Of a stretch of DNA of 64,000 nt, positions 59,500-64,000 are shown in pieces. A model generated the notes under the pieces. That model did no database searches. It had not been told where the DNA came from and saw only the letters and a program-made list of their open reading frames with translations. The stretch is from Massospora cicadina (lineage: Eukaryota; Entomophthoromycota; Entomophthoromycetes; Entomophthorales; Entomophthoraceae): NCBI GenBank assembly GCA_022478985.1, contig JAKSZP010000004.1, positions 248,001 to 312,000 of the forward strand, read 5' to 3'. Each line of letters begins with the position of its first letter. The stretch's first letter is position 1. A program made the translations under genes and the position numbers.

Positions 59500-59860
59500 T
59501 AATGAACTACTGCTGAGTAGTCTCAAAGGAACTGAGTTCTGAGGGGCAAGTCATAGCTAGGGTTATCCAGTGTGACAGCGGGGGTATTTACAGCGAGCTT
59601 TACAAAATGAATAAGAAAGGAAGAATATGCCCCTATAGATTGAGTACACTGTGAGCCGGCTGTGCTGTACTCCATATAGTGAAACAAGTCCGGAGCAAAC
59701 TTGATGTGCTTCATCAACTTGGACAATATGACGTTTATGGGGGAGCCACTGTTGACTATGGTGAGGACTGGGATCTTATGAGCTCAAACTGTGATGCGGG
59801 TAACCAGGCTTCTGAACTGGGGAGGTAGCGTGAGAAACATAGGAGAGTCGTTAGAAAAAA
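59500..59860 (-). pseudogene. Element G aspartic protease
   Basis: The minus strand reads VLTIVNSGSPINVILSKLMK (about 59775-59715). The catalytic Asp of D-S/T-G is replaced by Asn, so the enzyme would be inactive. A downstream frame of about 67 codons covers the flap region. Confidence 0.75.
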
Positions 59861-60019
59861 GAGTAAGCAGGCTCAATTTCTTTATTATTGACAGGTACTG
59901 AAACTTCTTCTTCAGAAATGATAGATCCAGGATTGTTTGAGGTTATGGAGGATTCTTAAGGTGGAGTAGGGATGTCAGAATGAAGCTCCTCGTCCTTCAA
60001 GCTAATGGCCCTTTTTCTT

Positions 60020-61813
60020 GCCTTCTTGGCAACTCATTTCTAGCAGGTCTTAGCGCTATATCTGAAAAAATTACAGCAGGTGCACTGAGGTCAAGGATTC
60101 TTTTGGTTTTTGACCACATGGAATCATAAATGGTTGGAGGGACCCAAAGAGGTAGCCTTGGAGTGTAGGGTTGACGCAGGGATCTCGCTAAGTGCTTCCT
60201 TAATCTCAGATGCAGGTAAAACCATTATTCCATACAACCATATGCATTTGAACCTAAGGGTAGGATCACAACGTGAACATGAAGTGGTTATAGCGTCGTC
60301 CAAGGTGATACAATTGGTATTAACTAATGGTTATGCTTAGGCATAAAAATGGCTGGAGAACTCCATGGGGCTTTCTCCTTTATTCAGGCAGATACCTATG
60401 AATGCCTTTTTTGTTTGACCAGGGTTTGATTGCTGCTGATCTCTTAGATTAAGGCGGTACAGACCTGTTCCCCGGTGGTGCACTCCTTCAAATGAGGGGT
60501 CATGATCTCCTGGGCAGTGCTATTTAGGCATAAGTGGATATGCTTTACCTTCTGCTAATTGGTGCCTCCTCCATGGAGCTCTTGTATGCGTACAGGAAGG
60601 AGGAAATTCTCTCCTGGCTGGGGGTGAACCTTTCTCTAAAACTAGTTATAAAGTTAGTTACAAGAGGAGTGGAGAGGGTAGAACGCCAGGGATGGGTGCT
60701 GGCTCAGAGATCTTGGTCACCACATAGTAGCGGGGGACCTGTTAGTCTAACCTTCGTCATAGGCCCTTGAGGTCCTCTTGGATATTGTCCCAGTTCTGGT
60801 TGAGAGAGAAAACAGAAGCCTCTTTTGCGACCTGCTCTTTTAGGGATTAATGTTGGCGCCCTGAAGGCAAATCTGACTCTTGTGGGTGGCCAAATGGGTT
60901 TCAAAACATCAACAATTTTGTTTGAGCTGAGAGATGTGGCTATCAGCAAGCTTGGGGAAAGCGCTGAAGTTGTCCAAGTCATCTGACAGTGACTTAATGG
61001 AGACCCTAGGGTCGAGAGGGACTCTGTCCACTTGGAGTTTGCACCTCTGAGCTACATTTTGAGTTTGATCGCATAAGGCAGCTAAGGCTGCTAGCACATC
61101 ATTTCACCAGGGGTCGTCAGGGCCTTTGGGAGTGGGTGCTGCAGGACTTGAGGGCCCTTGAGTTCCCCAGGGAACCTTCTGGACCTTCAGGTCCCTCTTG
61201 TCTTTCAGGGCCTTCAGTTTCCTAGGCCCTTTAGGACCTTCACTCCTGGAGGTGTAGTCAAGAGAGGCCAGCTCCTAATAGTGTTATAGCAGGGTCTGTA
61301 CCAGATCCTCAACACGGATGAGGCGCAGATTCCAGGTGGTCTTCAGGATTTGGACGTTCTGATGCAGCTGGTCCTCAATATAGCCAGTGATCCCACTATC
61401 TAACACCGCGATTTGGCCATGGGCCTTGTTGATTAATTGTCAGTTATCAATAATGGGCCTGCATTTGTCATGGATAAAAGAGGAGGCCGCATTGTAGAAA
61501 TGGATGACATGGGAGTGTTTGGTCTGGGTGAGCCCCAGATGTTGGGAAACTTCATGATGGTGTAGCCCAACTAACTGGAGAAGGTGATGAATAGCTGGGT
61601 GAACAAAGTTTTGAAGGTAGCGTCCAGTCCCAGGGTAAGTTCTCCTGCTGGCAGCTGTGCCGAGGTATAAAGGTCCCACATGGTAGAGGGCATGGAAGAG
61701 GCGCAGGAGCATCTGGAGTGGGCACCCATGGAGTAGATGCAGCTTTTAATTGTTGGATAAATTTTTAAGGTTCTTGTACTGAAGTTGGTACTGACTTCCA
61801 TCAGCAAAAGCAC
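60020..61813 (-). pseudogene. Element G gag
   Basis: Minus-strand order: an N-terminal part (61813-61440), then a Gly/Pro/Lys-rich linker (SEGPKGPRKLKALKDKRD, about 61240-61190). Next comes a helical block DVLAALAALCDQTQNVAQRC (about 61105-61045) with DPRVSIKSLSDDLDNFSAF. A capsid-end block KKAFIGICLNKGESPMEFSS follows (about 60410-60350). Last is a knuckle CTCCNFFRYSAKTC (about 60083-60042), where Tyr replaces the His of C-x2-C-x4-H-x4-C. The same DVL-ALTAL and LNKGESP-EF blocks occur at 62880-63640 on the other strand. Confidence 0.75.
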
Positions 61814-61991
61814 ATGGAGAGCTTGAATGTGGCCTGGAATTTTAGATTCTCAGGCTGCGTGGGTGGCACTTCATACAACAAGGTACTAATTCTTCAAGCA
61901 ACGCTTCTCAACCAATCAGTAGTTTGATCTTTGGGACAGCTAGTATTTTACATTACTTGTGATATACATTTTCACTTAGAACAGCATGGGC

Positions 61992-62009
61992 CCCCTGTAG
62001 TGAACACCA
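61992..62009 (-). promoter_or_regulatory. Element G primer-binding site
   Basis: The plus strand reads CCCCTGTAGTGAACACCA, one base different from A and D. Confidence 0.75.
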
Positions 62010-62012
62010 CTT

Positions 62013-62501
62013 CTCTCAGAGTAACAGCTTTCCTGACTGTCACCAAAGTTCAAAAATGGACTCAAAGCTGAAAATTAGTGGAGAGGTCAAAAAACGAAAA
62101 GGTAGGAAAAAATACAGACTCTTTTATTGTGTTGGAAAGCATTAATATTTATAAGGTGCAAGAGGACATGGTGCCTTAGGGACCTTCATGGCCCTACAAG
62201 ATCAGGATCTTTTACTGCCATCCAGATTGACCGCCTGGATGGTGCCCTCATTGTACTGCGTCATCCTCATGACCACAGTGGGGGGCAACGCCTCTCATGA
62301 ATTGGGAAGTGGGGACAGGTTTCTTGAAGGTGATTCCTGAAGGTGATTCCATCGATTCTCATATATGTGACGCTTCCTGATTAAATCTGGGCTTGGTAAT
62401 TTCAGGATAGGGTTCCGTTCACACTGGTTTGAGAGTCAATAGGTCAAGGACTTGATTCAGGAGAAAGGATCTCATATTGATTGTCATCTCAAATCCTAAC
62501 A
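62013..62501 (-). repeat. Element G 5' LTR
   Basis: Colinear with the left copy from TCAGAGTAACAG to CTCAAATCCTAACA. Confidence 0.85.
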
Positions 62502-64000
62502 CCCTGCATTTGAACATTATCAATTTCTATAATGCTGTTCCTCCTTTGTTCGTGACAACTAAGAAGCCATCATTGATAATTGCAAATGATTAATAAAGCT
62601 CATAATTAACCTGCGGTGTTAGATAGCAGAATCTCAGTGTTTTTTTGAGGACCAGCTTTATAAAAATGTATAACTACTTGATTCCACCTGGTTTAACGCC
62701 TCAATCAGATTGGGGGCCTCATCTTGTTGCTCTAACAACGTTATCAGGAGTTAGCTTCTTGTGATAGAACCCCTGGAATTAGAAGACCTGAAAGGCCAAG
62801 GAGGTCAGAAGGGCCTAAAAGGTCCCTGAGGAATCCAGGTCCATCCATTTCCTTGTATTAACTCCTAACAATCCTAACAACTCCTGGAAAAAAGATGTCC
62901 TGATGGCGCTTACAGCCCTATGGGATCATGTAAGAAGTGTAGCTCAAGAATGCAAGCTCCGTTCAAAAGGGTCCCCCTAGATCCCAAAGTTTTGGCCAAT
63001 GCTTTGTCAGATGAGATGGATAATATTAGCACGTTTGCCAAATTCACTGACAGCCACATCTCATAACTTGAGCAAACCTGCCAATGTTTCAAAACCTTAT
63101 TAAGTTACTGTAAAAAAGTTCCTCCTCCAACATACCAAAAGTTAAGCCCTGAAGGAGCATGTTGCCCTGAAGGTCTCCATTACCTCTCTAAAACGCCACT
63201 GGGATAAAGTTCAAGATGAACTGGAAGGATTGAGATGGCAATTGGACCAACAGGCCCCTCGCAATTAAGCAGAAACCAAGATCTCTGAATCTGCCCTGGT
63301 CCCTGCTATCAGTACTCTTTCCACTACTATAGTGACTAACTTAAAGCCTAGTTTCAAGAAAAGATTTACTCTGGTACAGAAAAGTATCACCTTTTTTCTG
63401 TACACTTATGAGAGTTTGATGTAGAAGGCCACCAACTATCATAAGATGAGGCACATCAGTCCTGTCTGAATAACACAGTCCATGAAATTATGACTCCTTA
63501 ATTAAAGGAATGTTACACTTGGGAACAAGTCCCTAATGCCTTAATTCATGATTTTGGAAGCAACCAGACCTTGGACAATCAGAAGCAGGCGTTCATGGAC
63601 ATTTTTTTGAACAAAGGAGAAAGTCCTTTGGAGTTTGCCAGCCAATTCTATGCCCAATAACAACCCTTGTTACCACTCACCATATTACGCTGGATGAAGC
63701 TATGGTTGCTATAATCTCCACATTGGGGTTTTATCCTAGAGTCCAATTACATATGATTTTCTGGAAAAGTAGTTACATCTGCATTTGAGAGTTTAATAAA
63801 GCTCTTATTGAAATTCTTACACTTATCTTGAGTCTCAATACCTCTGCTTCTACCTCTCCCAGCCATCCTCAAGTCCACGTTGTGAAAACCAGAAGATTTC
63901 AACCTTTGTTACACCTACTGAAAATGATTCGATAATAGCGCCAAGAATTGTTGGAAGAGACTTGCTGAGGAGGCGGGAAAAGGGCAGTCAGCATGAAGGA
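62502..64000 (+). pseudogene. Gypsy gag, plus strand, same family as element G; continues past the window
   Basis: Plus-strand blocks parallel the gag of G: SWKKDVLMALTALWDHVRSV (about 62885-62940), VPLDPKVLANALSDEMDN (about 62972-63025), then DNQKQAFMDIFLNKGESPLE (about 63577-63636) and FASQFYAQ. It lies head to head with G. The 5' LTR of this copy is not evident between 62502 and 62760, so its start may have been lost. Broken by stops. Confidence 0.7.

Larger units (their letters stand above)
55858..62501 (-). mobile_element. Gypsy element G (minus strand)
   Basis: LTRs of about 475-490 bp (55858-56332 and 62013-62501) flank a 5.7-kb interior. The right copy abuts a PBS at 61992-62009, and a pyrimidine run (ACACCCCCTTC, PPT on the element strand) follows the left copy at 56333-56343. 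Gag, protease, RT, RNase H and integrase are all present on the minus strand but riddled with stops. The LTR does not start with a clear TG, so its outer end is uncertain by a few bases. Confidence 0.85.

Noticed and set aside
1..64000. CRISPR array, rRNA, prophage or integron
   Set aside because: No regularly spaced short repeats, no rRNA signatures, and the gene content is eukaryotic.

Overview
This is a gene-poor, repeat-dominated stretch of a eukaryotic nuclear genome. The one host-type gene is a spliced alpha-arrestin gene (42368-43847). Its introns are very short (36-77 bp), and arrestin-domain proteins of this kind are typical of animals and fungi. Ty3/gypsy elements, a Tad-like LINE and piggyBac/hAT-type DNA transposons fill most of the rest. 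I infer an opisthokont (an invertebrate or a large-genome fungus) but cannot place it more closely from sequence alone. I saw no bacterial operons, rRNA or CRISPR.

Layout. 1-784: tail of a plus-strand gypsy pol (integrase). 1990-5290: an old LTR-type element with a shared primer-binding site and a ~75-bp minisatellite. 6690-8490: ORF1-only fragment of a LINE, minus strand. 10030-25250: a Tad-like LINE (minus) split by a 10.2-kb gypsy element (element A, 14209-24447, minus). 26001-40508: a three-level nest. A small LTR element (X) has gypsy element B (plus) inserted in its 3' LTR, and B has gypsy element D (minus) inserted in its own 3' LTR. 41054-41169: hAT-like MITE. 42368-43847: alpha-arrestin gene. 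44815-45345 and 46629-46848: two piggyBac-type derivatives with TTAA target sites. 48775-49310: degenerate reading frame with 25-residue repeats, followed by a tRNA-like segment. 51317-54227: small LTR element C with a solo LTR of the B family in its first LTR. 55858-62501: gypsy element G (minus). 62502-64000: gag of the same family as G in the opposite orientation.

How the parts relate. The gypsy elements carry the usual gag, protease, RT, RNase H and integrase order, but all are broken by stops, frameshifts and lost catalytic residues. Many stops are TGA where CGA is expected, and paired LTRs often differ as CG versus TG/CA, which points to deamination at CpG. Four minus-strand elements (F, A, D, G) share the same unusual 18-nt primer-binding site. 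Element B is the most unusual: its 1.4-kb LTR carries a reading frame for a two-helix membrane protein that runs without a stop across the LTR junction into gag, and the frame is also recognisable in a distant solo LTR.

The arrestin gene has good splice signals and an intact second half. It also carries an in-frame TGA (codon 75) and an apparent one-base insertion, so it is either a recent pseudogene or an active gene with assembly errors.
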